Assembly: GCA_035559595.1 (NCBI GenBank)
Contig: DATMBF010000032.1
Coordinates: 33,469-97,468, forward strand
Origin: DATMBF01 sp035559595
GTDB lineage: Bacteria; Bacteroidota; Ignavibacteria; UBA10030
DNA length: 64,000 nt
Direction: 5' to 3'
Shown piece by piece: positions 24,831-34,796 of the stretch. How positions within the stretch are numbered: position 1 is the first letter of the stretch; every line of letters begins with the position of its first letter. Both the position numbers and the translations under genes were made by a program. The notes below the pieces were generated by a model that saw only the letters and a program-made list of their open reading frames with translations, was not told the origin of the DNA and made no database searches.

Positions 24831-27704
24831 ATGAGTGCTCCACCACATAGCGCCCCCCAATCGCTTTTTCTTCAAATGGCCGACGCTCTGAAGCAGGAGC
24901 TGGCGCTACTCTCCTCGACTCGGCGTGAAGCGATTTTCTTCAACGGTGAGCGCGTCGGTTCGTTTGCCGGTTGGCATTACTATCGGTTCGAGATCCCCGA
25001 AGAAATCTTTGCGCACCGGATCGAATTCGCCCGTTTGAGCATCGGACGTGGCAAACCGTGGACGATGAACGGAAAGATCGTCGGATTCGAAAACCAATAT
25101 CTGACGATTGCCTTGCCCTATGACCTCGGCCCCATGTTGCCGGAAACTCTCTGTCAATGGAGCTACGAAGATCATTTCCAGCCGATTGTCTCTGCGCTCG
25201 GTTCGCTCGATGCAACATCAGCCATCCCTTCCTCTCTGTTTCACCCCACCGACGAGAAGAACAGGCATGCAGTCAGTTTCGAGCCGGAGATGATTCCGAC
25301 GGTTCCGCCGAATCAGCAAGAAGCGATTAAGAAGATCTTCCAGAATCACATTACGTATCTCTGGGGACCAATTCTTAGCGGCAAGACGCACCTCCTTGCC
25401 CTTCTCGTGGCAAACTTCATTAAGGCCGGCAAGAAGGTGCTCTTCCTTTCGAACAGCAACGACGGCGTCGACTCGATGATGCTCCGAACAATCGACATCG
25501 GCAAACAGCTTAGCGTCGATGTTACACCGAAGGCCGCACGGGTCGGACTTCCGTTTCTCGTAAACTCTGAGGCGCTGGCGGCTGTATCGTTCGAGCAACA
25601 GGTGGAAACAAAGAAAGAGGAAAAACGGAAGATCTTTCAGGAACGTGTGAAACTCCTGGAGAAGTACTTTGCAACGCGCGTGAAGCAGATCTTCCACGAA
25701 GATGTGTACGCAAAGATTGCCGAGATTCGCCAGAAGGCGACGGAGAAGAAGGCGCAGATTGATCGGCTGACGCAGGAGATCGGCCAGCTCCGGCAAGCGC
25801 TCGATCGCATCCAGAACGCCTCGATCATGGATCGTCTCAAGAAGGGCTTCACCAAAGAGGATCAGGCAGCAACACAAAAACAGCTTGACGAAAAGCAGGC
25901 AACGCTAAAACGCCTGCAGACGGTGCACTCTGCCCTCACCTCCGAGGCCGTGCGGATGGAGAGCGAAGCGCCAATTCCCTTCGAGGAGCAAAAGGAGTTT
26001 CAGCAAACCCTTAAGCGTATCGACGAGTTAGGGGGACTCGATAAGGTCATTCAGGCTGTGAATGAGTTCATTGCTCAGGACGAGCGAGGTATGCTCTCCA
26101 CAAAACAATTCGTTGCCACGACAGTGACAACCGCCCTCTCCGATCCGCGCCTTCAGGGTATGCACTTCGATCTTGTTGTCGTCGACGACGCCGAAACCAT
26201 CGGCCTGCCATTTCTCGCTACTCTCTCAACGTTTGCAAAAGACAAGATGGTCGTGGCGGGCGACCCATTCCAGCTTGGCCCGGGATCCCTCTCCACCAAC
26301 CAGCTTGCGGATGATATTCTGCAGAAAGATATCTTTTTGCACGTTGCCCAGACGAACGAGCTGCACCGGCTATTCGATTGGACGGAGGAGCATCCGCAAT
26401 GGGCTATCCTTCTCTCCTCGCAGTTCGCGACAACACCGAAGCTCTCCGTTTTCGCTGCCTCCATCCTGTTCGACAACAAAATCAATGTCTTTGCGTCGCC
26501 AACGGCAAAAGGACACATGTATTTCATCGACACGTCGAGCCTCAAGAGTCAGTGCAAACAATACCTCGGTCGAAAACGGATTCTGCCGTATAACGACCTG
26601 CAGACACGACGGGTTATCGAGCTTGTAAAGCATGCATTACTTGAGCCCGGCCGCTCGGCACGCGACATCGGAGTGATCTTACCATTCCACGGACCCACCC
26701 TCTACACGAAACTCCAGCTCCGGCTCAACGGGATGACCAACATCGAAGTGGGGACACCGCAGACGTTTCGCGGAAGGAGAAAGAAGGCCATCATCTTCGA
26801 TATGGTGATGGCTGGCGTAGATTACACCATCAAGCATATCGACGACAGGAAGATCGGCGAGCATCAGATCGCCCGCATGTTCAACACGGTCTTGTCGTGT
26901 GTGGTTGAGGATCTCTATGTTGTGGCGGATATGTCGCACTTCATGACTGTGTACAAGGATCGTCTCCTGACACGTCTGCTGATGCTGCTTCAGAGCGAAT
27001 CCGAATCCGTCGTCGCCTATCAACCTGCTGTGAAGAAGTTCGATGAGATGGAATGGGATAAGCGATTGGCGCTGTTTGACCTCTCCGGCACCGGAGCCGT
27101 GGCGGTCAGTAAGAAGGGGACTGAGCCTTCAAAGGAGGATGCTGAGTTGGCGCTGAAGATGAAGATGCTTTCAAAACAGCAGGGAGAGAAACCACAGCCG
27201 GCAGCGCGCAACGTTGAGCTCGAAACGGCTCAGGCGGCGACGAGGGCGCTTGCGTATCTGACCGACGTGAATCTGCTCACGCAGTACCTCGGCTCTCCTC
27301 TTCTGTTCCGGCAGTCCTATTCCACGGTTAGCGCAGCGAGACGACTTCCGCGCGACCTCTGCCAAAACGAGAAAGACTTCCGGGCCAACATGGAGCGATG
27401 GAATCTCCTCATCTACGAAATGTCTGGAGGCCAAAAAGCCGAACAAACCTTTTTTTCCAAATCCGCCGTCGAATCCCGCATCCGTTGGGATATCAACAGT
27501 CTGAAGGCTTTCTATTCTTCGGATGTCGAAGCAATGATTGAGGAGGGCAAACAGAAGATCGCCGTTGCAGTCTCTAAGATCTTTCAGGAAACTCTCGGAA
27601 GACCACAAGCAACGAATCCGCAAGAGTGGTCAACTGTGTATCTGAACTTCTTGAGCCGTGTGGAGGGGTATTTGAGCTGGATATCCGAGCAGTTGAGGAA
27701 ATAG
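24831..27704 (+). CDS. divergent Upf1-like superfamily 1 ATPase with coiled-coil insert
   Basis: 957 residues. Readable motifs: an N-terminal domain of about 155 residues; a Q-type motif NQQEAIKKIF (161); Walker A GPILSGKT (179-186); a charged coiled coil (about 255-375); Walker B variant VVVDDAE (449-455); motif III GDPFQLGP (477-484); the QYRMHP position reads QFATTP (531-536); motif V region TPQTFRGRRKKAIIFD; motif VI region ARMFNTVLSCVVEDLYVV. ATP binding is therefore likely, but two arginines used by active Upf1/Dna2-type helicases are missing. About 240 further C-terminal residues match nothing I know. A TTG at 24801 is an alternative start. It could act on RNA or DNA, or be a signalling ATPase. 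Confidence 0.7.
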   Translation: MSAPPHSAPQSLFLQMADALKQELALLSSTRREAIFFNGERVGSFAGWHYYRFEIPEEIFAHRIEFARLSIGRGKPWTMNGKIVGFENQYLTIALPYDLGPMLPETLCQWSYEDHFQPIVSALGSLDATSAIPSSLFHPTDEKNRHAVSFEPEMIPTVPPNQQEAIKKIFQNHITYLWGPILSGKTHLLALLVANFIKAGKKVLFLSNSNDGVDSMMLRTIDIGKQLSVDVTPKAARVGLPFLVNSEALAAVSFEQQVETKKEEKRKIFQERVKLLEKYFATRVKQIFHEDVYAKIAEIRQKATEKKAQIDRLTQEIGQLRQALDRIQNASIMDRLKKGFTKEDQAATQKQLDEKQATLKRLQTVHSALTSEAVRMESEAPIPFEEQKEFQQTLKRIDELGGLDKVIQAVNEFIAQDERGMLSTKQFVATTVTTALSDPRLQGMHFDLVVVDDAETIGLPFLATLSTFAKDKMVVAGDPFQLGPGSLSTNQLADDILQKDIFLHVAQTNELHRLFDWTEEHPQWAILLSSQFATTPKLSVFAASILFDNKINVFASPTAKGHMYFIDTSSLKSQCKQYLGRKRILPYNDLQTRRVIELVKHALLEPGRSARDIGVILPFHGPTLYTKLQLRLNGMTNIEVGTPQTFRGRRKKAIIFDMVMAGVDYTIKHIDDRKIGEHQIARMFNTVLSCVVEDLYVVADMSHFMTVYKDRLLTRLLMLLQSESESVVAYQPAVKKFDEMEWDKRLALFDLSGTGAVAVSKKGTEPSKEDAELALKMKMLSKQQGEKPQPAARNVELETAQAATRALAYLTDVNLLTQYLGSPLLFRQSYSTVSAARRLPRDLCQNEKDFRANMERWNLLIYEMSGGQKAEQTFFSKSAVESRIRWDINSLKAFYSSDVEAMIEEGKQKIAVAVSKIFQETLGRPQATNPQEWSTVYLNFLSRVEGYLSWISEQLRK

Positions 27705-27839
27705 AAACAGGGTCGTCAGTTCCTCCCCGGCTTATCCGGTATGCGAACACCGCTGGGTCCCCATCCCTCCCAAAACAATTCATTTTTCGATAACAGTTTC
27801 CTGACTACCGCCATTCCATCATTCCAATCTCCCACGCCA

Positions 27840-29495
27840 TCATTCCTTCTTCGCTTCTGCCAGCACTCTCAGCCTCGCCGCCTCAAACTCATCACCTTTG
27901 TTCCATGTCGGCATGGCCGGGTTGTCTGCTATGCGTTTGACGACTCGCAGGACAAACTCCGCTTGCTGAATGGCTCCTTCAAAGTTCCAATCATCCCGAA
28001 GCTCATCGCTCGGCTGGTGGTAGTGTTTCTCGTTGTACAAATCCACCATCTCCTTGGCAAACGATCCCGGTTTGCCGATGAAGTCCGTGCCGGTATCTAA
28101 GTAGAGCACGGGAACGCCGACCTTCGCAAAGTTGAAATGATCGGAGCGGTAGAAATACCCCTGCTCCGGATAGGCGTCAGGTTTCACGACCATTTTCATC
28201 TCTCTTGCCACTGCGTCCACCTCTGCTCCAAGGCTTGATCGATCCCATCCGAGGAAGGTAATGTCGTTGGTCTTCCCCCAGATGTTGATTCCGTCGATAT
28301 TCATATTCGCTGCCATACTTGCTACCGGTACTGTAGGATTCTGGGCGTAAAATTGCGAGCCAAGCAGTCCGTACTCCTCCGCCGCCACGGCGACGAAGAG
28401 GAGCGAACGCTTCGGCTTCGTGGTCATTGTCGCAAACGCTTTGGCCAGCGTGAGCATCATCGACGTGCCTGATGCGTTATCCAGGGCACCGTTGTTGATC
28501 GAGTCGCCATTCACCGGTTTACCTATGCCAAGGTGGTCGTAATGGGCAGAGAAAATCACATACTGCTTGCTCAACGCAGAATCGCTACCGGTGAGTTTAC
28601 CGATGATGTTGTTCGTTGTGAGCCGTCGGACAGTGAACTTCATCGAAGCAGAGACTTTCAATCTCAGCGGCACCGGCTTGAAGTCGCGACTCCCTGCATC
28701 CTTGATCAGTTTGGCGAGATCAAAGCCGGCCATGGTGAGGTATTTCTTCGTTGCCTCTTCTGTTGTCCAGCCTTTCAGAACGATTCTGCCTGCCGGATCT
28801 TCTGCATCGAGATCGAAACGCTCACGACCCCAGGAATTCTGTACCACTTGATAGGGATATCCGGCCGACTCGTTCGTGTGAATAATGATCGCACCCGCCG
28901 CCCCTTTCTTTGCCGCGATTTCGTACTTGTACGTCCATCGTCCGTAATACGTCCGCGCCTTGCCGCCAAAGAACTTCGGATCGTCAGAAGGCGGATCGTT
29001 ATTGAGCATCAGGAGAACCTTTCCTTTGACATCCACACCTTTGTAGTCATCCCAATTCTGCTCCGGCGCATCAATGCCGTAACCGACAAAGATCAGGTCT
29101 GACTCCTTAAGCGTCACATTCGTCTGATGGTAACCGCTCATGATCACGGCCTCGTTCGAAACATGGAGGGGGATCGTCCTTCCACCGTGCTTGATCTGGA
29201 TGCTCGAGCCGGGGAGAAGCTTCGTGCCGATGATAGGGACCTTTTGCAAGTAGGTGCCGTTTTCGCCTGCAGGCTCAAGGCCAATGGCCTTATACTGAGC
29301 AACGATATACTCCGTCGCAAGCGAGTCGCCTCGCGTTGCCGGAGCTCGGCCTTCCATGCGATCGGATGCAAGCTCTGCTATATGCTTGCGAAGCTCATCA
29401 GCGGTAATCTGCTGAATGGCAACGTCCAGATCGCTGGGGCCACAACCGACAACAAGGATGATCACAAACGAAAAGAGTATGAGCGTGCGTGCCAT
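27840..29495 (-). CDS. M28-family aminopeptidase lipoprotein
   Basis: 551 residues with a lipoprotein signal (LFSFVIILVVGC, cysteine at 18). A protease-associated (PA) domain is inserted near the middle (KGAAGAIIIHT). The zinc ligands of the M28 fold are seen in order: SAHYDHLG, GALDNASGTS, VAVAAEEYGLLG, MNIDGIN and YRSDHFNF. These enzymes remove N-terminal amino acids from peptides with two zinc ions, here at the outer membrane or in the periplasm. The gene is divergent from radA and convergent with the ATPase gene. Nearby M14, M61 and M20 peptidase genes suggest peptide scavenging. Confidence 0.93.
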   Translation of the reverse strand: MARTLILFSFVIILVVGCGPSDLDVAIQQITADELRKHIAELASDRMEGRAPATRGDSLATEYIVAQYKAIGLEPAGENGTYLQKVPIIGTKLLPGSSIQIKHGGRTIPLHVSNEAVIMSGYHQTNVTLKESDLIFVGYGIDAPEQNWDDYKGVDVKGKVLLMLNNDPPSDDPKFFGGKARTYYGRWTYKYEIAAKKGAAGAIIIHTNESAGYPYQVVQNSWGRERFDLDAEDPAGRIVLKGWTTEEATKKYLTMAGFDLAKLIKDAGSRDFKPVPLRLKVSASMKFTVRRLTTNNIIGKLTGSDSALSKQYVIFSAHYDHLGIGKPVNGDSINNGALDNASGTSMMLTLAKAFATMTTKPKRSLLFVAVAAEEYGLLGSQFYAQNPTVPVASMAANMNIDGINIWGKTNDITFLGWDRSSLGAEVDAVAREMKMVVKPDAYPEQGYFYRSDHFNFAKVGVPVLYLDTGTDFIGKPGSFAKEMVDLYNEKHYHQPSDELRDDWNFEGAIQQAEFVLRVVKRIADNPAMPTWNKGDEFEAARLRVLAEAKKE

Positions 29496-29578
29496 TGCTA
29501 ATGGTCTCCTACGAAGTAAACAGGAACACTGTGTGGGAGAGAAAGTTAGGAAAGGAATCTCGCTGATGCAATCATTTC

Positions 29579-29607
29579 TTGAATCTCTTGACGAGCGTTG
29601 GTATATT
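29579..29607 (+). promoter_or_regulatory. sigma-70-type promoter of radA
   Basis: TTGAAT at 29579-29584, a 17-base spacer and TATATT at 29602-29607, about 45 bases before the radA ATG. Confidence 0.55.
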
Positions 29608-29652
29608 GACCGAAGTTTTTCGGATCAAACACCGTCATTCCCATCCGAATTC

Positions 29653-31014
29653 ATGGTGGCCAAAACTCTTACCAAATACACCTGTCAATCCTGCGGCTAT
29701 GTCTCCCCTCGCTGGGTCGGGAAGTGCCCCAATTGCGGCGAGTGGAATACGTTCGTCGAAGAAGCCGCCACGCCTCTCAAGCTCAGCCGGAAGAAGTCCG
29801 GCATCCAATCGAACATCGAGCCCGTCCGCATGGAGGAGATCGAGCGGGAAGATGTGCCACGACTTAAAACGCAGATGGCCGAATTTGATCGTGTGTTGGG
29901 GGGAGGCATCGTGCCGGGTTCGCTGATGCTCCTTGGTGGCGACCCCGGTATAGGCAAATCCACACTGATGATGCAGGTGGCGTTGCAGCTCAGGGATTCC
30001 ACGATTCTCTACATCACCGGCGAGGAGTCCGTCCGTCAGATCAAACTAAGAGCCGAACGGTTGCAGGCAACATCCGCAACAAACATCCTGCTCCTTGCGG
30101 AAACAAATCTCGATCTCATCCTCGACGTGATCGAGCGTGGCGAGCCGGATGTTGTAGTGGTGGACTCGATTCAGACGATGTACCGGCCGGGACTCGAAAG
30201 CGCGCCCGGGAGCGTGAGCCAGGTCCGTGAATCGACTGCGCTGCTGTTGCGGCTGGCAAAGACGCGGGGAATCCCGGTTTTCATCATCGGCCATGTTACG
30301 AAAGAAGGAGTCATTGCCGGTCCCCGCGTCATCGAACATATGGTCGACACCGTGCTCCAGTTTGAGGGGGAGGCGCATTATTCCTATCGAATCCTCCGTG
30401 CTCTGAAGAATCGATTCGGCTCGACGAACGAGATCGGTATTTTCGAGATGCACGACAACGGACTGCGGGAAGTGCTGAACCCGTCGGAGGTCTTCCTCTC
30501 CGAACGGAGGCAGGGTTCATCCGGCTCAACCGTCACCGCGAGCATCGAAGGTTCGCGACCCATCCTCGTTGAAGTTCAGGCATTGGTAACCACGACAAGC
30601 TATGGAATGCCGCAACGCAATACCACAGGAGTTGACTATCGACGGCTTTCCCTTCTGCTTGCCGTGCTCGAAAAGCGGGTCGGGCTCCACCTTGGCGGTT
30701 ACGATGTCTTCGTGAACATCGCCGGTGGAGTGAAGATCGATGAGCCGGCGATTGATCTTGGCATCGCGTCTTCGATTGTTTCGAGTCTGCGGGATGCCCC
30801 CGTCGATGCAACAAGCGTCGCCGTGGGTGAAATCGGCCTCGGTGGGGAAATCCGCACCGTCGGCCAGATCGACAAGCGGATTCAAGAAGCGGCAAAACTT
30901 GGATTCAAGCGAATCGTTATTCCACAGAACAATCTCAAGTCCGTCAAGACTCAAGGAGAGATCGAAATCGTGCCGGTCGATCGAGTCGAGCGAGCAATTG
31001 AGGTCCTGCTGTAG
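29653..31014 (+). CDS. radA: DNA repair protein RadA
   Basis: 453 residues, normal for RadA. It has the four-cysteine zinc finger (CQSCGYVSPRWVGKCPNCGEW region), Walker A GGDPGIGKST, Walker B VVVDSIQTM, the RadA-specific KNRFG motif and the C-terminal Lon-protease-like domain (GGVKIDEPAIDLGIASSI). RadA is a RecA-like branch-migration helicase in recombinational repair. The frame is open further upstream, but the ATG at 29653 gives the canonical N-terminus. It heads a likely operon with the SemiSWEET and rdgB genes (23-base gap, then a four-base overlap). Confidence 0.96.
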   Translation: MVAKTLTKYTCQSCGYVSPRWVGKCPNCGEWNTFVEEAATPLKLSRKKSGIQSNIEPVRMEEIEREDVPRLKTQMAEFDRVLGGGIVPGSLMLLGGDPGIGKSTLMMQVALQLRDSTILYITGEESVRQIKLRAERLQATSATNILLLAETNLDLILDVIERGEPDVVVVDSIQTMYRPGLESAPGSVSQVRESTALLLRLAKTRGIPVFIIGHVTKEGVIAGPRVIEHMVDTVLQFEGEAHYSYRILRALKNRFGSTNEIGIFEMHDNGLREVLNPSEVFLSERRQGSSGSTVTASIEGSRPILVEVQALVTTTSYGMPQRNTTGVDYRRLSLLLAVLEKRVGLHLGGYDVFVNIAGGVKIDEPAIDLGIASSIVSSLRDAPVDATSVAVGEIGLGGEIRTVGQIDKRIQEAAKLGFKRIVIPQNNLKSVKTQGEIEIVPVDRVERAIEVLL

Positions 31015-31037
31015 TTAAGCAAGGAATTAAGACTTTC

Positions 31038-31289
31038 ATGCAATGGCTTGGATATTTGGGTCTCGCAACGCTGGTGATCTCGTGGATCCCACAATCGATC
31101 GAGACCATCAAACTTGGAAAATGCACCGTGAACCTTGGCTTTCTCCTCCTCGTGCTCATTGGCAATATCAGTCTTGCCATCTACGCCTTCAGCATCGGCG
31201 ACAACGTTTTCTTCCTCTTGAATTCCGTCTCCACCATAGGCGTCGTGCTTAATCTTTACTATAAGGTCTTTCCCCGCCCCGCACAATGA
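31038..31289 (+). CDS. SemiSWEET-type PQ-loop transporter
   Basis: 83 residues with three transmembrane helices. The PQ motif in the first helix (WIPQSIETIKLGKC) is followed by NLGFLLLVLIGNISLA and LNSVSTIGVVLNLYY. Bacterial SemiSWEETs are homodimers of such three-helix units and move small sugars by facilitated diffusion; the substrate here is unknown. The start is ATG. Its last codon overlaps the rdgB start by four bases (ATGA), so translation is coupled. Confidence 0.85.
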   Translation: MQWLGYLGLATLVISWIPQSIETIKLGKCTVNLGFLLLVLIGNISLAIYAFSIGDNVFFLLNSVSTIGVVLNLYYKVFPRPAQ

Positions 31290-31882
31290 AGCAGCTCCTT
31301 TTTGCCAGTCGAAACCGAAACAAGGTCCGGGAGGTGAAAACCCTCCTCAACGACTTTGATCTCACCATTCTCTCTCTGGATGATTTCCCGGCAGTCCCGC
31401 CCACAACAGAGGATGGCGAAACATTTGTCCAGAACGCACTGAAGAAAGCGCGTGAAGCTTTTCGGCATACCGGGATCCCCACCCTTGCTGATGACTCGGG
31501 ACTCGAAGTCTTCTTCTTGAACGGGAGGCCGGGGGTCTATTCCGCCCATTATGCCGGGGAACATGGCAACGACGATGCGAACAACAAGAAACTGCTGGAG
31601 GAGATGAGAGGTGTTGCGCCGAGACGTCGCCGCGCGCAGTTTAAAGCGGTGATGGCTCTCGTCGGTCCCGGCTATGAAAAGGTCGTCGAGGGAATCTGTG
31701 TTGGAAGATTAGCCGAAGGGCCGCGAGGCACCAACGGATTCGGCTATGACCCAATCTTTATTCCGGACGGCTATGCTCAAACATTCGGTGAGTTGCCAGA
31801 CGATATCAAGAATAAAATCAGCCACAGAGCCAGGGCGATTCAGGCGATAAAGGAGATTTTGAAGAAAAGGTTGGAGGATTAA
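31286..31882 (+). CDS. rdgB: XTP/dITP diphosphatase (RdgB/HAM1 family)
   Basis: 198 residues with all family blocks: FASRNRNKVREVKTLL, ADDSGLEVFFLNGRPGV, EGPRGTNGFGYDPIFIP and a C-terminal ISHRARAI. The enzyme hydrolyses deaminated purine nucleoside triphosphates (ITP, dITP, XTP) to monophosphates and keeps them out of DNA and RNA. Pairing with radA is consistent with genome maintenance. It overlaps the SemiSWEET gene by four bases. Confidence 0.95.
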   Translation: MKQLLFASRNRNKVREVKTLLNDFDLTILSLDDFPAVPPTTEDGETFVQNALKKAREAFRHTGIPTLADDSGLEVFFLNGRPGVYSAHYAGEHGNDDANNKKLLEEMRGVAPRRRRAQFKAVMALVGPGYEKVVEGICVGRLAEGPRGTNGFGYDPIFIPDGYAQTFGELPDDIKNKISHRARAIQAIKEILKKRLED

Positions 31883-32075
31883 GGTTTGATACCGGGGGGA
31901 TCGGTTTATGAGTTTCAAGTCTGAAGTTTCAAGTTTGGACGAAAGCGCTACGAATAATCGATAAGTCATAACAGATAACTTTCCTGATTCAGAATTCAGG
32001 TAAAACCTCTTGAGCGGTGCTCTTGCTTCGCTCACCTTCGACGATTCCGTAACGAAATCCATAACCAAATAACGG

Positions 32076-34676
32076 ATGACCATGGTGCTAACACAAACTC
32101 TCCGCCGGTATTCACTCATCTTTGTTTCATTACTCCAAGTGGGGTTTTCGCAGGTGCCGCTTTCCTATTATCTTCCTCCAGATGTTCACTACAATCCGCA
32201 AATCCCTACTCCACAATCCTTCTTCGGATTCCAGGTTGGGGAATGGCACCTCACGCCGGATCAAATCCATGCCTATATGCGCGCACTCGAGGCATCATCG
32301 GATCGCATAACTGTGGAAGAGTTCGGTCGCACCTACGAAAGCCGACCGATGCTTCTTGTCACCATCACGTCGCCGAGCAATCATCGAAACATTACAGCCA
32401 TCAAGCAGCAACATAAGTTGTTGAACGAGCCGTCAAGTTCCGGAGGTTTGAACCTCGAGACGATGCCGGTCGTCGTTTGGATGGGCTACAGCGTGCATGG
32501 CAATGAGCCAAGCGGAAGCAACGCCTCGGTGCTCGTTGCGTATTACCTGACCGCTGCGCAAGGACCAGAGATCGAAAAGCAATTGAACGAAATGGTCATC
32601 CTGCTCAATCCCTCTATTAATCCCGATGGCCTGAATCGATTTGCCACCTGGGCGAATATGCATAAAGGGAAGGTCCTCGTTGCTGATCCTGCCAGCCGTG
32701 AGCACAACGAAGTCTGGCCCGGCGGACGCACGAATCATTATTGGTTCGACCTCAATCGGGACTGGATGCCGCTCCAGCATCCCGAAACTCGCGGCCGGTT
32801 GGGGAAATACCATGAGTGGATGCCGAATCTCTTGACCGACCACCACGAAATGGGCACGAACAGCACGTTTTTCTTCCAACCCGGTGTTCCAGCGAGAAAC
32901 AATCCGCTTATTCCGCAGAACGTCGTTGATCTCACCAACCAAATCGCACGATACCATGCCGAGGCCTTGGAGAAAATCGGCTCACTTTATTATTCCGAGG
33001 AAGGCTTCGACGATTTCTATATCGGCAAAGGGTCCTCGTATCCGGACATCACGGGCGGAGTTGGTATTCTCTTCGAGCAGGGGAGCTCCCGCGGTCACCT
33101 TCAGGAGAGCATTCACGGAGATGTGAGCTTTCCGTTCACGATTCGGAATCAGGTAACAACGTCACTTTCCACGGTCAAAGCGGCGCATGCGTTGAGGAAG
33201 GAACTTCTTGCTCACCAGCGGGAATTCTTTGTTTCGGCGCAGAGAGAAGCTGAGCGCGCACCGATCAAGGCGTATCTCTTCGGTTCGCCGGACGCCCGAC
33301 GCAATGAGCACCTCGTTGAGATCCTTCGAGGTCACCAGATACAGGTGTACGAACTTGCGCGGAGTACTCGACTTGACGGCAAGAGTTTCGAAGCAGGAAG
33401 AGCGTTCATCGTCCCCACCAACCAACCACAGTATCGTCTCATCTCGTCACTTTTTGAGCGACGCACCGCATTTGAGGACAGCCTCTTCTATGATATCTCG
33501 ACATGGACTCTGCCGCTCGCATTCAATCTCTCGTTTGCCGAGATGCGATCGCTCGACCGCTCGTTGCTCGGTAACGAGGTAACTCAGCCTACATTCTCCA
33601 CTGGCAGAATGATCGGTGGTCGGAGCTCCTATGCCTATCTCTTTGATTGGAGTCCTTATTATGCCCCGCGCACGCTCTATCGGCTTTTGAAAGCAGGCAT
33701 TCGAGCAAAGGTTTCTACACGGCCTTTTGAAGCGGTCACATCAGAAGGGAGAAGAACATTCGAGTATGGGACCATCCTTATCCCGGTTGGTATTCAGACG
33801 GAAAAAGCCGACACACTATATCGTTTACTTGAGAGAGGTACCCGCGAAGACGGTGTCAATGTCTATGCGATGCGGACCGGGCAGAGTGCGTCCGGTATCG
33901 ATCTTGGCAGTCCGAGCTTCCTAGCAGTCGAGCTTCCGACCATTGCCTTGCTCGTCGGCCAGGGGGTGTCATTCACTGATGTCGGAGAGACGTGGCACTT
34001 GCTCGACCGTCGATTCGAAATGGAAACAACCCTTCTCGACGTGCAGATGTTTAATCGAACGGATCTTGCCCGCTACAAGACCATTGTTATGACCGGGGGG
34101 AGTTACAGTGCGATCGATTCGAGCGGGCGCGAATCCTTGAAGCGATGGATCGACAACGGCGGAGTACTTGTGGCAATGGAGAACGCGGTCGAGTGGGCAG
34201 TCAATAATAAAATTGTCTCCGCCCAACTGCGGAAAGATGAACCCTCGAAGAAGGATTCAACCGTTCAACAACGGCCGTATGTCGATGAAGAAGCTGCAAC
34301 TCGAGCGCTGGAAATTCCCGGGACGATCTTCGAAGCCCGATACGACCGGACTCACCCGCTCCTGTTCGGATACCAAGATTCACTTCTGATGGTTTTTCGG
34401 AGCACCCAAATCTTCCTCGAACCGTCAAAGAGTCCCTATGCTACACCCGTGCGTTACACAGACAGACCGCTTGTGAGCGGATATCTGAATAAACGACATG
34501 AGAAGCATCTGAGGGGCTCAGCAGCGGTGCTCGCGGTTGGGCGAGGAAACGGGCGCGCCATACTCATGACGGATAATCCGAACTTCAGGGCATTCTGGTA
34601 CGGCACGAGTAAGCTCTTCCTGAATACTCTCTTCTTTGGCTCCACAATTCGCGCCAGTAGCACACGGGCCGAGTAG
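32076..34676 (+). CDS. M14-family zinc carboxypeptidase, exported
   Basis: 866 residues with a signal peptide (LIFVSLLQVGFSQ). The M14 peptidase domain occupies about residues 45-350. Metal ligands appear in YSVHGNEPSGS (His and Glu) and the later TDHHEMGT; INPDGLNRF, FDLNRDWMPL and a probable general-base glutamate in GILFEQGSSRG also fit. The remaining 500 residues contain a GATase-like Rossmann region (TIVMTGGSYSAI), common in this long secreted subfamily. It likely trims C-terminal residues from peptides outside the cell membrane. About 190 bases before it hold only short repeats of TTTCAAGT (31911-31937). Confidence 0.88.
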   Translation: MTMVLTQTLRRYSLIFVSLLQVGFSQVPLSYYLPPDVHYNPQIPTPQSFFGFQVGEWHLTPDQIHAYMRALEASSDRITVEEFGRTYESRPMLLVTITSPSNHRNITAIKQQHKLLNEPSSSGGLNLETMPVVVWMGYSVHGNEPSGSNASVLVAYYLTAAQGPEIEKQLNEMVILLNPSINPDGLNRFATWANMHKGKVLVADPASREHNEVWPGGRTNHYWFDLNRDWMPLQHPETRGRLGKYHEWMPNLLTDHHEMGTNSTFFFQPGVPARNNPLIPQNVVDLTNQIARYHAEALEKIGSLYYSEEGFDDFYIGKGSSYPDITGGVGILFEQGSSRGHLQESIHGDVSFPFTIRNQVTTSLSTVKAAHALRKELLAHQREFFVSAQREAERAPIKAYLFGSPDARRNEHLVEILRGHQIQVYELARSTRLDGKSFEAGRAFIVPTNQPQYRLISSLFERRTAFEDSLFYDISTWTLPLAFNLSFAEMRSLDRSLLGNEVTQPTFSTGRMIGGRSSYAYLFDWSPYYAPRTLYRLLKAGIRAKVSTRPFEAVTSEGRRTFEYGTILIPVGIQTEKADTLYRLLERGTREDGVNVYAMRTGQSASGIDLGSPSFLAVELPTIALLVGQGVSFTDVGETWHLLDRRFEMETTLLDVQMFNRTDLARYKTIVMTGGSYSAIDSSGRESLKRWIDNGGVLVAMENAVEWAVNNKIVSAQLRKDEPSKKDSTVQQRPYVDEEAATRALEIPGTIFEARYDRTHPLLFGYQDSLLMVFRSTQIFLEPSKSPYATPVRYTDRPLVSGYLNKRHEKHLRGSAAVLAVGRGNGRAILMTDNPNFRAFWYGTSKLFLNTLFFGSTIRASSTRAE

Positions 34677-34721
34677 AGGAAAAACAAGGAGTTATTCCTA
34701 CTTTCGCGACGGAAGGCATGG

Positions 34722-34750
34722 TTGACATTCGCCTCCAACTTTCGTACGAT
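34722..34750 (+). promoter_or_regulatory. sigma-70-type promoter
   Basis: TTGACA at 34722-34727, a 17-base spacer and TACGAT at 34745-34750, 47 bases before the ATG of the membrane-protein gene at 34797. Confidence 0.65.
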
Positions 34751-34796
34751 TAGCTCCGCTTGGGGGATCACCTGCCAACACCAGAATGGAGGTCCC

